Source: Perkinsus olseni (Eukaryota > Perkinsozoa > Perkinsida > Perkinsidae). Taken from it: a stretch of DNA of 64,000 bases. Every line of letters starts with the position of its first letter. Position 1 is the first letter of the stretch. Shown here piece by piece: positions 20,163 to 30,183 of the stretch. Made by a program: the position numbers and the translations under genes. The notes beneath the pieces are model-generated. The model did no database searches. It was given only the letters and a program-made list of their open reading frames with translations, and was not told the origin of the DNA. The stretch lies in NCBI GenBank assembly GCA_013115135.1, contig JABANP010000279.1:1-64000 (forward strand), given 5' to 3'.

Positions 20163-22630
20163 ATGGCGAAGTTCAGAAACTACAAGACGAAGGCGAAGAA
20201 CCCCTTGGGGAAGAAGAGGAAGCGGAAGCTGGACGCGGAAGATGTGATGGAGAAGAAACAGAAAAAGCTGGACAAGAAGGCGAAGCAGGAGGCTAAGGGT
20301 AGAAGGGAAGGCGGCTGTCATGCGGGCGTTTGTGGACTGCAGTCAGCGGGCTGTTCATCGTCCATTCCGATGCCGCGTAGTTAATGTTGCGTCAAAGAAC
20401 AAATTTCTTCTGTAATTAAACAGTAGATGCGTGACCCTAACTCAGAATTACTCTTAGTCCTGAAGAGGCGTGTCGGACGTTGAATTACAGCGACAACGGC
20501 TTGCGTTCTCACCGGGCGTGTGTTATGTTACCGAAGGACCTTCACTTAGGTGCCTTGAGGAGCGCGAGGATGGAGGCTGCCGCTGCTGCTGAGGCTGCGT
20601 CCAGGGCAACTCATGCGGCTGTGCGGGAAGCTCTGACGGGCAAGGCTGAGGGGCCGAGCGAGGACATCGGCGATTTCGACAAGCTACTTATGTCATTGGG
20701 AGTGGACGCTGATAGGCTTTCGAGTGACGAGGAAGAGTCCGTGGTGGGTGAAGGAGAGGAGAGCCCGGCAGAAGCGGCTGAGCTGGAAGGCGCCGTTGAA
20801 CTCGACGATAGCGAGGAGCTCCCTGAGGACCTTCCCGATGAAGCGGAAGCGGAGGCGGAGGAGGATGGCGATGCACCTGACGAGACGATTGTGGTATCGG
20901 AGGAGCAAGAGGACGGTGCTGGTAGCGAAGCTGGTAGTGACGACGAGGAAGAGGAGAGCGCCGAAACTGTGGGTTACTCTTCGTACAACCTGCAGGAAAT
21001 CCCCCAGCTGGGAGCGCACAACGATGTCACTGCCGAGGTGACGGACCAGCTGGATCGGTGCAAGGTTCATGGTACTCATCGGACGGTGGAGCTGTTGGAG
21101 AAAAACGAGGGCTTCGTCGACCTCCTGCCGAAGATACAGCGGTCCTTCGAGGAGAATGGGTGCAGCAATGAGGCTTTGAGCGGGAAGGGCCGTGCATTGG
21201 CGTCCGCCCTGTCTACCTATAGCGACGTCGTCTATGGTGGCATGGACTTTGAGGCGCAGAGGGAGACTCGGCAGGTGGCCATGTCTCATGTCATGGCACA
21301 TGTAGTGAGGGCCAGGAACACTGTGTGGAAGAACAACGAGAAGCTGCGGAAGCACGCCTTGCTCGGGGAGAAGACGGAGGAGTTCGACTCGGATCCGTAC
21401 CGAGATCAGGGATTCTCCCGGCCTCGAGTGTTGATCCTCTGCCCCTTCCGTAACGTGGCTCGGGAGTATGTGCAGTGGCTGCTCAAGTTGGCTCCCTAAC
21501 AACCAACAGACGATGAACAAGAAGCGCTTCGATGACCAGTTCGGCACGGACGAGTTTTCCAGCAAGAATGAGGCGACCGACTGGCGGAGACGGTATCTTT
21601 CCGGAGGACGACTTCGCCGATGACGACTTCCGGGTGGGCATCCAGGTGGGCAGGAGGATGGTCCGCCTGTACGCCCCCTTCAGCGCCTCGGACATCATCA
21701 TAGCCTCCCCTCTAGGGCTCCGACTCATCACTGGTGCCGAAGGGGATGCCAAGCGTGAGTTTGACTTCCTCTCTTCAATCGAGATGGTCCTTCTTGACCG
21801 GGCCGATGTGCTCAGTATGCAGAACTGGGACCATGTGCTCGAGATTCTCAAAGTCACCAACGTCCAACCCTCGACCCTTCCCGAGGGCGCCGATATTTCC
21901 CGGCTTCGGCCTTGGATAGCCGACGGGCTCGCCAGGAGGTTCCGACAGACGGTAGTGTTGACCGATACCTACAACCCCCTCATGGACTCGGTGATACATG
22001 ACACGTGGGAAGAGGGCAAAGAAGGCAACTGGCGAGGGATGGATCCGCATGCTGCCCTCTACCAAGCTCGGCACGGTCGCCAAGTGCTCGGTGAATCTCG
22101 GCATAGCGAAGCAGCTGTTCATGCATGTTGCTGTCGATGACCCCTCAGAGGCCTCGGATAAGTACCTCAAGTTCTTCGAGGAGCGATACTGGAAGGACAT
22201 CGGCGCCGGCCTCGGCCGTCTGGCGATTTGCGTGAGCTCCTACTTCGAGTATCTTAGGTTGCGCGCGTTCCTCAAGAAAAATGACGCCTCCTTCGTGGCG
22301 ATTGATGAGTATTCTTCTAACAAGTCCATGGGTCGAGCTCGGCAGTTCTTCTTGACTCAGCAGAAGAAGGTCATCCTCATGACGGAGCGTTTGTTGTGGT
22401 ATAGGAAGCTCCGAATCAAGGGCATTCAACACTACCTCTTCTACGGTGTGCCAGAGCGACCGGAGATCTACGAAGATCTCCTCCGGGACGTCAGAGTGCC
22501 GAGCCAGTGCTACTCCACCTGCCTCTATAGCAGCTGCGATGGCTATGCTCTGGAGAGGCTTGTGGGCAGGAGAAAGGCTGCCGAAGCTGCTCACGGCGCC
22601 CCCTGGGAAGGTATCTGCATTCTCGTAAAC
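20163..22630 (+). CDS. UTP25: UTP25 (DIEXF) U3 small nucleolar RNA-associated protein
   Basis: Nucleolar component of the small-subunit processome needed for 18S rRNA maturation; a DEAD-helicase-like fold without working helicase motifs. The first exon (20163-20298) is a Lys-rich nucleolar tail, MAKFRNYKTKAKNPLGKKRKRK. A 251-nt intron follows (20299-20549). The main exon carries an acidic stretch, then VLILCPFRNVARE, NKKRFDDQFGTDE, VRLYAPFSASDIIIASPLGLR, FDFLSSIEMVLLDRADVLSMQNW, and late GRARQFFLTQQKKVILMTER and GIQHYLFYGVPE, all in family order. The family alignment needs three +1 frame changes with no intron: after CCC 21494-21496 (followed by TAA), near TTT 21555-21557, and within about 22021-22060. 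Everything else is conserved, so it is either translated by shifting or carries insertion errors. The 3' end is uncertain because a possible last intron abuts the next gene. Confidence 0.85.
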
Positions 22631-22748
22631 CCTCTAGTGGTCATCATCATCACCACCAACGTTGTTTCCGTACACTTATCAGATCCTTTACTGTTGAGTT
22701 GGCTTTTAGGGGACTTGATAATTTTGCAGTTTTTTTCTGTGTTTTCGG

Positions 22749-23073
22749 ATGGCCGAGCAAGGCATCAGCCCGGATGGAGATGCCGCGGTTCCGGTCGAGC
22801 GCGCGGCCGAGGCTGGGGAGGATGTCTCTGTCGACTCGCCAGCTCAGCGAAGGGTCTTGCGGAGAGTAATTGATGTTGAGATCCGAAGACCCTCGCAGGC
22901 TGCCGTATAGGGGCCGGCCGAGGGATAAGTCCTACAAGCCGTACTATCGTAGTAGGGACAGACGACAGTACAGGCAGAGCAAGATCGTGGCTAGAAAACG
23001 TAGTAGCAGTCGTCTGAAGGACCTGAGGGAGGAAGTGCGGACCGAGAAACGAAAGCGTGCGTCCCAAGAGTAA
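22749..23073 (+). CDS. Small basic protein, copy 1 (unrecognised family, frame-shifted)
   Basis: Starts MAEQGISPDGDAAVPVERA. A tail of about 60 residues is in the next frame: RGRPRDKSYKPYYR, then Arg/Lys-rich helix to KRKRASQE. Aligned with copy 2, the reading changes by +1 at or just before CCC (22890-22892): RRVID…RP then RRLPYRGRP, with no gap against copy 2. Family unknown; the density of basic residues suggests nucleic-acid or ribosome binding. An AG 13 nt before the ATG, after a T-rich stretch, could be a splice or trans-splice acceptor. Start and tail are well supported by the paralogue; the link between them is what is odd. Confidence 0.6.
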
Positions 23074-23458
23074 TCATGATCACATGGTCATGGTAATCAT
23101 AGTTGAATGAAGTGAGTCTCATAGTTTATATCATTCTATTCTCGGCGTCCATTGGCTGTACTGACGTCTATCCGCTATCATTGACCCCTTGCTCCTATGA
23201 CCATCATCGCTCCTGTGCTTCGGTCATTCTTCTACCATCTTTGAATCGAGCAACATTTCTAAATCTTTGAATCCCTATCTTGCTACTACTTTGACGTCGC
23301 TACCTCTCATCGTGTCGCTTAACGAGGATGTTTCGCGTTTTCAATTCTGGCACTCTTTCCCTTGGGGTGCTTGATGCGAACTTTGGGGGCCCACAGCCTA
23401 GTTCTTCTCCTAGGTTGCCTCTCTCTGTTTATGCCCTACCTCCACTACAGCCAAGAGG

Positions 23459-23866
23459 ATGATGGTGGGAGCGGCGATGGAGTCCGATGATGATGACGTG
23501 GTCATTGGCAACACTACCAACGTGATGGAGAGTAGGGATGCCGCAGAGCCATCACCGAGGCCCAACGCCCCATCCAGGCGCGTGATTGACGCCAGTCGAG
23601 AAGATCCCCTAGGGCTCCCCAGTCGTGGCCGTCCGAGGGACAAGTCTTACAAGCCCTACTATAGAGGGAAGGATCGACGGCAGGTCAAGGGGAGCAAGAT
23701 GGATGCTGAGAGGGCGAAGCGGAGGTACTTGAGGGAACTGCGAGAGGACGAGAAGGCCGAAGAGAGAGCCCGCAGAGCATGCATCAAAGTGGATAAGGAA
23801 GGGAACCCCATCGTTGATAAGAGGATTAAACGTACTAAGCGGAAGGCGAGGACTGCGAAGAAATAA
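23459..23866 (+). CDS. Small basic protein, copy 2 (unrecognised family)
   Basis: One uninterrupted frame of 135 codons with an acidic head (MESDDDDVVIGNTTN) and a basic tail. The core is RRVIDASREDP, then RGRPRDKSYKPYYRGKDRRQ, shared with copy 1, followed by an Arg/Lys/Glu helix ending KRKARTAKK. The frame is open here, which makes this copy the reference for judging the break in copy 1. No domain is recognised. A nucleolar or RNA-binding role is suggested only by composition and by sitting next to UTP25. The Met at 23477 (MESDDD) may be the real start. Confidence 0.65.
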   Translation: MMVGAAMESDDDDVVIGNTTNVMESRDAAEPSPRPNAPSRRVIDASREDPLGLPSRGRPRDKSYKPYYRGKDRRQVKGSKMDAERAKRRYLRELREDEKAEERARRACIKVDKEGNPIVDKRIKRTKRKARTAKK

Positions 23867-24483
23867 TCTTTCACCAACGGACTGTCAACGGTGGCCATAC
23901 GCGGCCCAATCAACGTAACCTTCGCCACCACTCAAACCAGGCGACGTGCGTGATGATTAATGAGTGATCTCTCCTTCAAGCTATGATTCTTACTATATCG
24001 GTCGTCGAACGAATAACGATTCTGCTTTCGTAGCCGGGTCATTGACGCGTCCCTTCTGGTGTCAATCGACTTGGCCATCAATCGTTTCTGTGTTACGGCT
24101 CTCCCTGTTGTGTTGATGAGCGGGAACCTCAGGGGTCCTACTGGTTGAGCCGTGGAGTGAGTTCAGGGCCGTATAGAGTTAATCAAGAAACACGGGAATA
24201 GCGCTCGGGGACCGCCTCGTGGTTACTCCCGGGAACTCGTCGAATAAACCTGCTATGGGTGTCGTTAAGACATGGTCATGGCGGTTCCTTTCGTCCGCCA
24301 TCCCACCCTTAACTGAGTAGCGTTGGGGGCGTACTCCCTAGGTCGTGTGGCCTAGGGCGCATGCGACAGAGTACACCGCAGTTCGGCGCTACCCTGCCGA
24401 TCGACTCAATCCGCCATGCTTCTTGACTCAGTAGTAGGTGTTGACAGGCTATCCTCTCTTTCAGTTGATTGTTTTCCTGTTGT
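23867..24483. other. Intergenic, no gene recognised
   Basis: Between the second small basic gene and the first C2H2 gene. A minus-strand frame at 24309-24581 overlaps the next gene and has no recognisable content. Nothing else is seen. Confidence 0.4.
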
Positions 24484-25449
24484 ATGGTTGCTGCCGACCG
24501 CGATAGAGAGAGTGACTCCGAGGTTGAGATCATCACGCCGCCAGTGCGGAAGCGACGAAGGCGGAATCCTGCTGTGGTCATTGACTTGGTGGCTGACTGC
24601 GATGCGAAAGATGAGGATGAGAAACCTGAACTTCCCGTGGTCCACGATTGGCGAGGGAGACGTGACCGGGGATTGAACTTGCGTGGGGATCATGAGCGAA
24701 ATCCGAACGATGGTGAAGGTGGAGAAGCTGCTGAGCATCAAGCGATGGCTCATGCAGAATCAGAGAGCAGCGATAGTGAGTCGAGCGAAGACATACACTC
24801 CGACTGGGGGACCGTCGATTTGCCGGCGGATGAGGTGGTGCCTGATGAACACGCGGACCTTCGCCGGTTCAGATGCCACGTGAGGGGCTGTCTGAAGGTC
24901 TTCGACACGCGGCAGCAGCGGGATGAACACGTCGGTCTGTTGCACAAGGAGAGTCAGGAAGCGTTCGAGATCCGATCCAGGGTCTTTGCGAGGGAGAAGG
25001 ACCGTGATGGCGAGATCGTGATGGTGGCGGGAGTGCCCTGCCCTCGGCCCTCTGCTGCGATACTACTGTCCTGGTTTCTCGAGGAGTGGTAGTACTATTC
25101 TCGGAAACGCCTTCATCCAGCACTCGAGCAGGCCCTTGCCGATGGTGTGACTCGCAACCGTTCGGCTGGGTGGAGTTTTGTGAGGATATGTGCTGCCTTC
25201 ATCACTGCGTTGAGGGTGGAGCAGGAGGTGAGGGGAGTGCCACTGAGGGGGATGGAGCAGCTTGTGGAAGCGGTGTACAAGGCTGGGGCGCCGGCAAGGC
25301 TTGAGGAAGGGCACGAGAACCGCCATACGTCGAGGAAGCTCCTGCGAGGGATGTTCGACAGGCCACCACACTTCGAGAAAGTTGACCCGACGGAAGGGCG
25401 CGCGATGGTGTCACTGCTATATCGATTCTCGGACCGACTCGAGCGATGA
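24484..25449 (+). CDS. C2H2 zinc-finger family protein, copy 1, with an in-frame TAG
   Basis: Starts MVAADRDRESDSEVEI with an acidic, Arg-rich head. It carries one finger, CHVRGC then HVGLLH (C-x4-C-x12-H-x4-H), followed by a segment VPCPRPSAAILLSWFLEEW. A TAG at 25090-25092 stops the frame, but the same frame continues to 25449 as HPALEQALADG, GWSFVRICAAFI and MVSLLYRFSDRLER. These match the C-terminal domain of copy 2 (HPEIEKALAEG, GWTLARICASLI, LLLWRYSK). So the stop splits one domain: true stop, read-through, a missed intron or decay are all possible. Single fingers of this type are usually nuclear or RNA-binding; no target can be inferred. Confidence 0.55.
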
Positions 25450-25763
25450 CGCTAAGGTACCACTGGGTAGAAGAGTAGTATCAGTAGTCGATGGGATGGT
25501 TGCTGCCTCTTGCTCGCTTGAACACTGGCTGGCCAACTCGGAGGGATCTACGGGGTCTGCTGTGCGGGGTGGGAGAACTCCTCCTCCGAAGGCGTCAGTC
25601 CTGTGCGGTCTAGTGAACTGTCTTTGTACTGCGGGTTGTGAACAGCAGAGCTCGTGAATTCTTTTCATGACGAAGGAGATGTGTCGCGTTTCGAGACGGG
25701 GGGTAACGCCTGGGTGGGTGGGGTTCGCTGCAAGCTAATCTCTCTTAGTGTTTCTTACTCCTC

Positions 25764-27671
25764 ATGTCCCCTGGCGGGCTGTCTGATGTGGTCGAAGTGA
25801 AGAGCTCCTCTTCAGAAGAGTCCCTCACATTCGCCGAGGACGTCTACGAGAGGACTCCGGCGGCCCGGCGTCTCAAAGGCGGTCGACGGAAGCGCCGGCC
25901 GACAGTCGACTTGACTGCTGATGAAGGCGCCGCTAAGAAGAAGCGAGAGCCCGCTTGCCGTGGGATGTCATTGGTCGAAGGGAAGGAGGATAAAACCAGT
26001 AGTACTCCGAGCCGTAGTGATGCGGCTGGAGAGGGTGGGGCTCGGCCGGAGACGTCGGCTATCGGGGGGTATAATCGCTTTGCGGCTAACTGTGTTGGTT
26101 CACGCGGCAAAGGGCAAAGGCGGAGAAAGCAGGAATCGTCCTTCGGTGGCCATAACGAGGATAAGGTACTTGGACGGCGGTATCGAGATGAGGAGAAAAG
26201 CCCGCCGAAGGCTGAGAGAACACCACTGGGTAGGGCGAAGCAGCAGCGAGGGCCGCAGAGGCTGGAACCATTGTCTTCTGAGGGTTCCCGTCGGAACGGC
26301 GGAGGCAGCCAGGCCGCAGTCAGCATGGTGTCTCCTCCGCCTCCTCCTCGTAGGGCTGAGCAATGGCCTTGTCCCTTCAAAGTTGTCTCCTCTGAAGAAG
26401 GAGCTTGCTGGCGACTTCGATGGTCGAAGCTCGGTCTCAACTGCCGCCGCTACTGAGAGCTCCGTTGGGCTGAGGACGCGTGTCAATTCAAGACGGGGAG
26501 GAGATGATGTTCCCCAACCGCAGCCATTGAAGGTGGATGCAGCTATCAAGGACGAGAGTGAAGAGTTGAACGACAGAGCATGCGTTCAGGGAGAGCCGTC
26601 CGCTCGGGAGTAGTCGACGGCGGCATGCCCCAAACCGTGGTCAGGTTGTGCAGCCAGAATCTTCGGCTGGGCAAGCGGGCGAAGGCAGGAGGGACAAAAG
26701 CATCGGATCCGAGGGGAAGATCTCCGTCTAGGAGTGCTGCTGGGGCTGCCTTCTCTGAGGAGCCGCGGAGCTGTTCTGGTAGTGGGGGAACAGCGAGAGG
26801 AAGGGCTCAATATCGGAGCCCTGCAGAGGATACCTCTCGGCAGAGGACAAGGAGACGTTCTGATGATGGCGCCGTGGCGAAGGCTTCTGGGGACAAACGG
26901 GCAGAACCAAGAAATACACAGAGGAAGGCAAGGCGCAGGAAGGAGAGGGGAGGGTCGAAGCCACAGGAGACGAAGGATGAGATTGATTCAGACTGGGAGT
27001 GGAAGGGACCTCAATCGAGCAGCAGCAGTGGCGAAGTATATCTGCGTAACGGAGAGCCTATCGAGGTGGAACGGCTGTGCCCGGTGAGGGGCTGTCATGA
27101 GACAGTTCCTGCATCAGAGCTGGATAGTCACATCCTAGCCCGGCATCAGGGTAGCAGCCATGCTGCGGAGGTCCGGAGGAGGTTCGAAAATGAGAGGGCC
27201 TTCAAGGAGAGGAAGGAGAAGCCTGCAGAGGAGCGTCCGAAGTTTGCTGGGGTCAGGTGCCCGACACCGCTGGTTGGGCTGTTGCTGGCCCAGGGGTCAA
27301 CTTCATGGGTGCCGGTGAACTACCGTCCTCACCCGGAAATCGAGAAGGCCCTCGCGGAAGGCGGCTTTCAGCAGCATCCTCAGCAGGGGTGGACTCTGGC
27401 TCGGATCTGTGCGAGTCTGATATACAGCTGCCGTATCGAGCGTATAGGGAAGATGAGGGAGAGGTGCCTTGAGGAGCTCCTTAGTCGGACCTATCAACCC
27501 ATCATGGAGAAGCTGCCTAGAGCTGAGAGGAATGGCGAGTTGGAGCCGATAAGGCAAGCGATGTGTGTGGCGTATAAGCGCCGGACAATGTCGATGGACC
27601 AAAGGGCTACTGTACTACTGTTGTGGCGGTACTCGAAGACGTTGCCTGCAATGAAGAGTGATGACGCTTGA
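25764..27671 (+). CDS. C2H2 zinc-finger family protein, copy 2 (longest copy)
   Basis: Starts MSPGGLSDVVEVKSSSSEES. A long Arg/Ser/Glu-rich head is followed by a finger (CPVRGC, then HILARH; C-x4-C-x11-H-x4-H) and a C-terminal domain with CPTPLVGLLL, HPEIEKALAEG, GWTLARICASLIYSC and RATVLLLWRYSKTLP. The frame changes by +1 at CCC 26373-26375 (EQWPCP then SKLSPLKKE), and a 35-nt intron (26610-26644) then brings the reading into the last frame, which runs open to the stop at 27669-27671. The C-terminal domain is conserved in all three copies, so it is probably the functional part; I do not recognise it. Confidence 0.6.
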
Positions 27672-27839
27672 CTGCACTCTGGTAGTACAACCCTCGGTAG
27701 GTTAGATAGGTATTTCGTTCGAGCAGGACCTGGTTAGAACCATGGAAGCGGACGATTACGATAGCTTCCCATTTGGGAATCGTTAAGGAGAGATGCTTTA
27801 TCAACGTAGAGGATATTGAGGTGAGGTCAACGATGTGTT

Positions 27840-28300
27840 TTCCTAAGACTTCGACTGAACTCTCGAAAGTGTGTGACGCCCTGCCAAGTCCTCCTCTTCA
27901 GGTAGAGTGAGATGGCCCTCGAGGGTCCTTCTCGTCTGAGCCAAGCGGCCGTACGAAGCTGTGTTACTTGCGTTTTCCGTGGTTTTCTGTTGCGTTGGCT
28001 GTACTAGGTGACCTTGATCATTCCGGCTTATCATAGCTACGAGGGTTTCACCACCTCCTACGCCTCGAGAATGGAAGGTGTTATTGGCTGGTCTTCTTTT
28101 CCAGAGGAAATCGTCCTTCGATGGCAGGAATGAGAAGGTACTCGGGAGGTAGTATGGGGAGCAGAATGATGGCCGACAGAAATCCGTGAAGTCTTCACGG
28201 TGAGTACACCGTGCGGAGTTTCACTGGCTAGCGTCTTATTGTGCAAGATCGCCAAGTCAGCACGGCAACGGTACCTTCCGGGGCCGAATGACCTGCTAGG
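27840..28300 (+). pseudogene. Relic of the C2H2-family head region
   Basis: Nucleotide stretches here resemble the head of copy 2. For example, the region around 28105-28150 parallels 26130-26175 (both read roughly 'ggaatcgtccttcg' and then 'aggtact'), but no long frame remains. It sits between copies 2 and 3 and looks like a leftover of a fourth duplicate. Confidence 0.4.
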
Positions 28301-28584
28301 TTAAGAGAGCTGTCGTGGAAGCGACATTGTCGTCATGACGGCCCACCTCAGCCGCAACTGCTCAAGATAGAGCTTGTCATGGACAGCAGAAGTGTGAGAA
28401 GGAATACGGCACCTCGGCCGCGTCCAGTGGGATTCGACTTAGAGAACAGTCGACGTCATTATGCTCAACTGTATCCTCGCTGATCTCCTGCCGTGAGAGA
28501 GCTTCGCTTCCTTGATACACTAGCGGCGAGAATGGCGCTTCAGTCGATTGGTTCATCAGTTCATGAATATTACTCCCCGTCATT

Positions 28585-29710
28585 ATGAGCAATCGTCGTG
28601 GCTCCCCCGTGTACGTCAACGGCGATTTAGCGGGCTTCTTGAATGCCTTGGCAGACTATGAGGCCAGCATGCGGCCGATCCGCCTCGCGGCTCTCACGGG
28701 ACGGTTGCCAGCGCCTGACACTGTGAGCTACGCTCCACCACCCGACCCAGCGCAGCCGTTCGAACAAGAACTCCCTCCCGGTGCGTCGCATCATTCTTGG
28801 CTGGCGAGGGAGTGATCCTCATTGTTGTCTTTTCTTCTTCCAGATCCTCATGTCGTCGAGCTACCCCCTGCGACCTCTAATGGCTGCTGTACAGACGCCT
28901 GTGGTGTGCCGACCGAGAAACGGCGACGCACAATGTACGACACTAACTATTTTAAGGGAGAAGCAAGAGTCGCCAGAAGATGGATGGAGAGACATGGAGG
29001 AAGGGGATGGCCCGAGCCACAGGGAGCAAGAAGAGGAACTTTAGATTCAGACTGGGAGTGGTGCGAGCCCTCCGGTCACCAGGCGGGCAGCCTATCGCCG
29101 TAACCGCAAGCGGAATGAAGTCGACCGAAGGTGTCCCGTCAGGGGCTGCCACGCGGTGGTTGATCCGTCGGAGCTTGATAGTCACATACTAGCTCAGCAT
29201 CAGGGTAGTAGCCATGCGGCTGAGATCCGACGGAGATTTGAGGATGAGAGGGCCTTTCCGGGAGAGGGAGGAAAATCCCGCAGGGGAGCGTCCGAAGATT
29301 GCTGGGGTCAGGTGCCCGACACCGCTGGTTGGGCTCTTGTTGGCCAAAGGGACGACATCATCGGTACCGGCCAACTACCGTCCTCACCCAGAAATCGGTC
29401 GAGCGCTGGCGGAAGGCGAGTTCCAGCAGCATCCTCGTGAAGGGTGGACTCTGGCTCGGATCTGCGCGAGTCTGATATACAGCTGCCGTATCGAGCGTAT
29501 AGGGAAGATGAGGGAGAGGTGCCTTGAGGAGCTCCTCAGCCGGACGTCTATCAACCCATTATGGAGAAGCTGCCTAGAGCTTATAGGAACGGCGACTTAG
29601 AGCCGATATGGGAGGCGATGTGTGAAGCATACAGGCGACGGACACTGCCGATGGACGAGAGGGCTACTGTACTACTGCTGTGGCGGTACTCGAGGGAGTT
29701 GCCTCAGTGA
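28585..29710 (+). CDS. C2H2 zinc-finger family protein, copy 3 (several frame changes, perhaps decaying)
   Basis: Starts MSNRRGSPVYVNGDLAG. A 63-nt intron (28781-28843) joins LPP to DPHVVELPPATSN in phase. The rest matches copy 2 closely (SDWEW, CPVRGCH, SHILAQH, CPTPLVGLLLAKG, GWTLARICASLIYSC, RATVLLLWRYSRELPQ) but needs three frame changes: +1 near CCC 29068-29070, +1 at TTT 29255-29257 (ERAF then REREENP, gapless against copy 2), and +2 or -1 near 29545-29550 where two bases are extra relative to copy 2. Amino-acid changes between copies are mostly conservative, arguing against a long-dead pseudogene, but three breaks in one gene fit recent decay as well as any shift mechanism. Confidence 0.5.
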
Positions 29711-30183
29711 TGAAGTAGTGGTCCTCGAGGCTCTGGTTGCCCTGCTCAAGAGCTTATTTTCTTTTCCTACGTACTCACTAGGGTAGCTCGTTAGCTACGC
29801 TTGTCAAGGGGGACCGCATGATCTCAGAAACGCTGCTGCCGGCTGAGGTAATAGTCAACAGCTTCGTCGTTTTTCTGGGGCACTTGCTGATCTCCTGTCA
29901 ATGCATTGGCCGTTCGGTGTCGTATGGCGTCCTGCTGTTTTCCTCCTAGGTTCGGTACCAGTATGAGTTGCTTTTGATTCCCTGGCTTGTGCGTTCACAG
30001 TTGTATGAAGCTTCGTTATTTGTGTTTCGTGAAGCTCCTTTGTTGTGCTTGCCGTATCGGTAGGATTGGTCCTCTCGCAGCTTTCCTACCTAGCAAGGCG
30101 TCACCGCTGTCGGCTCCATGGGGTGGAGGGTTAGTTCGATCGTCTCGTAATTCGTCCAGCGTCGTCAGATTATCGTTTTTCTG
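29711..30183. other. Intergenic, no gene recognised
   Basis: Upstream flank of the 5-oxoprolinase gene. Short T-rich frames (for example 29987-30184) show no family similarity. Confidence 0.4.

Noticed and set aside
20693..21565. 290-codon open frame on the minus strand
   Set aside because: It is the exact antisense of the UTP25 coding exon, where the codon bias keeps the reverse frame open. It has no family similarity.
21581..21610. A mini-intron explaining the second UTP25 shift
   Set aside because: No GT...AG pair of reasonable size removes the right number of bases here; candidates would be 9-24 nt and either keep the frame or lose conserved residues.
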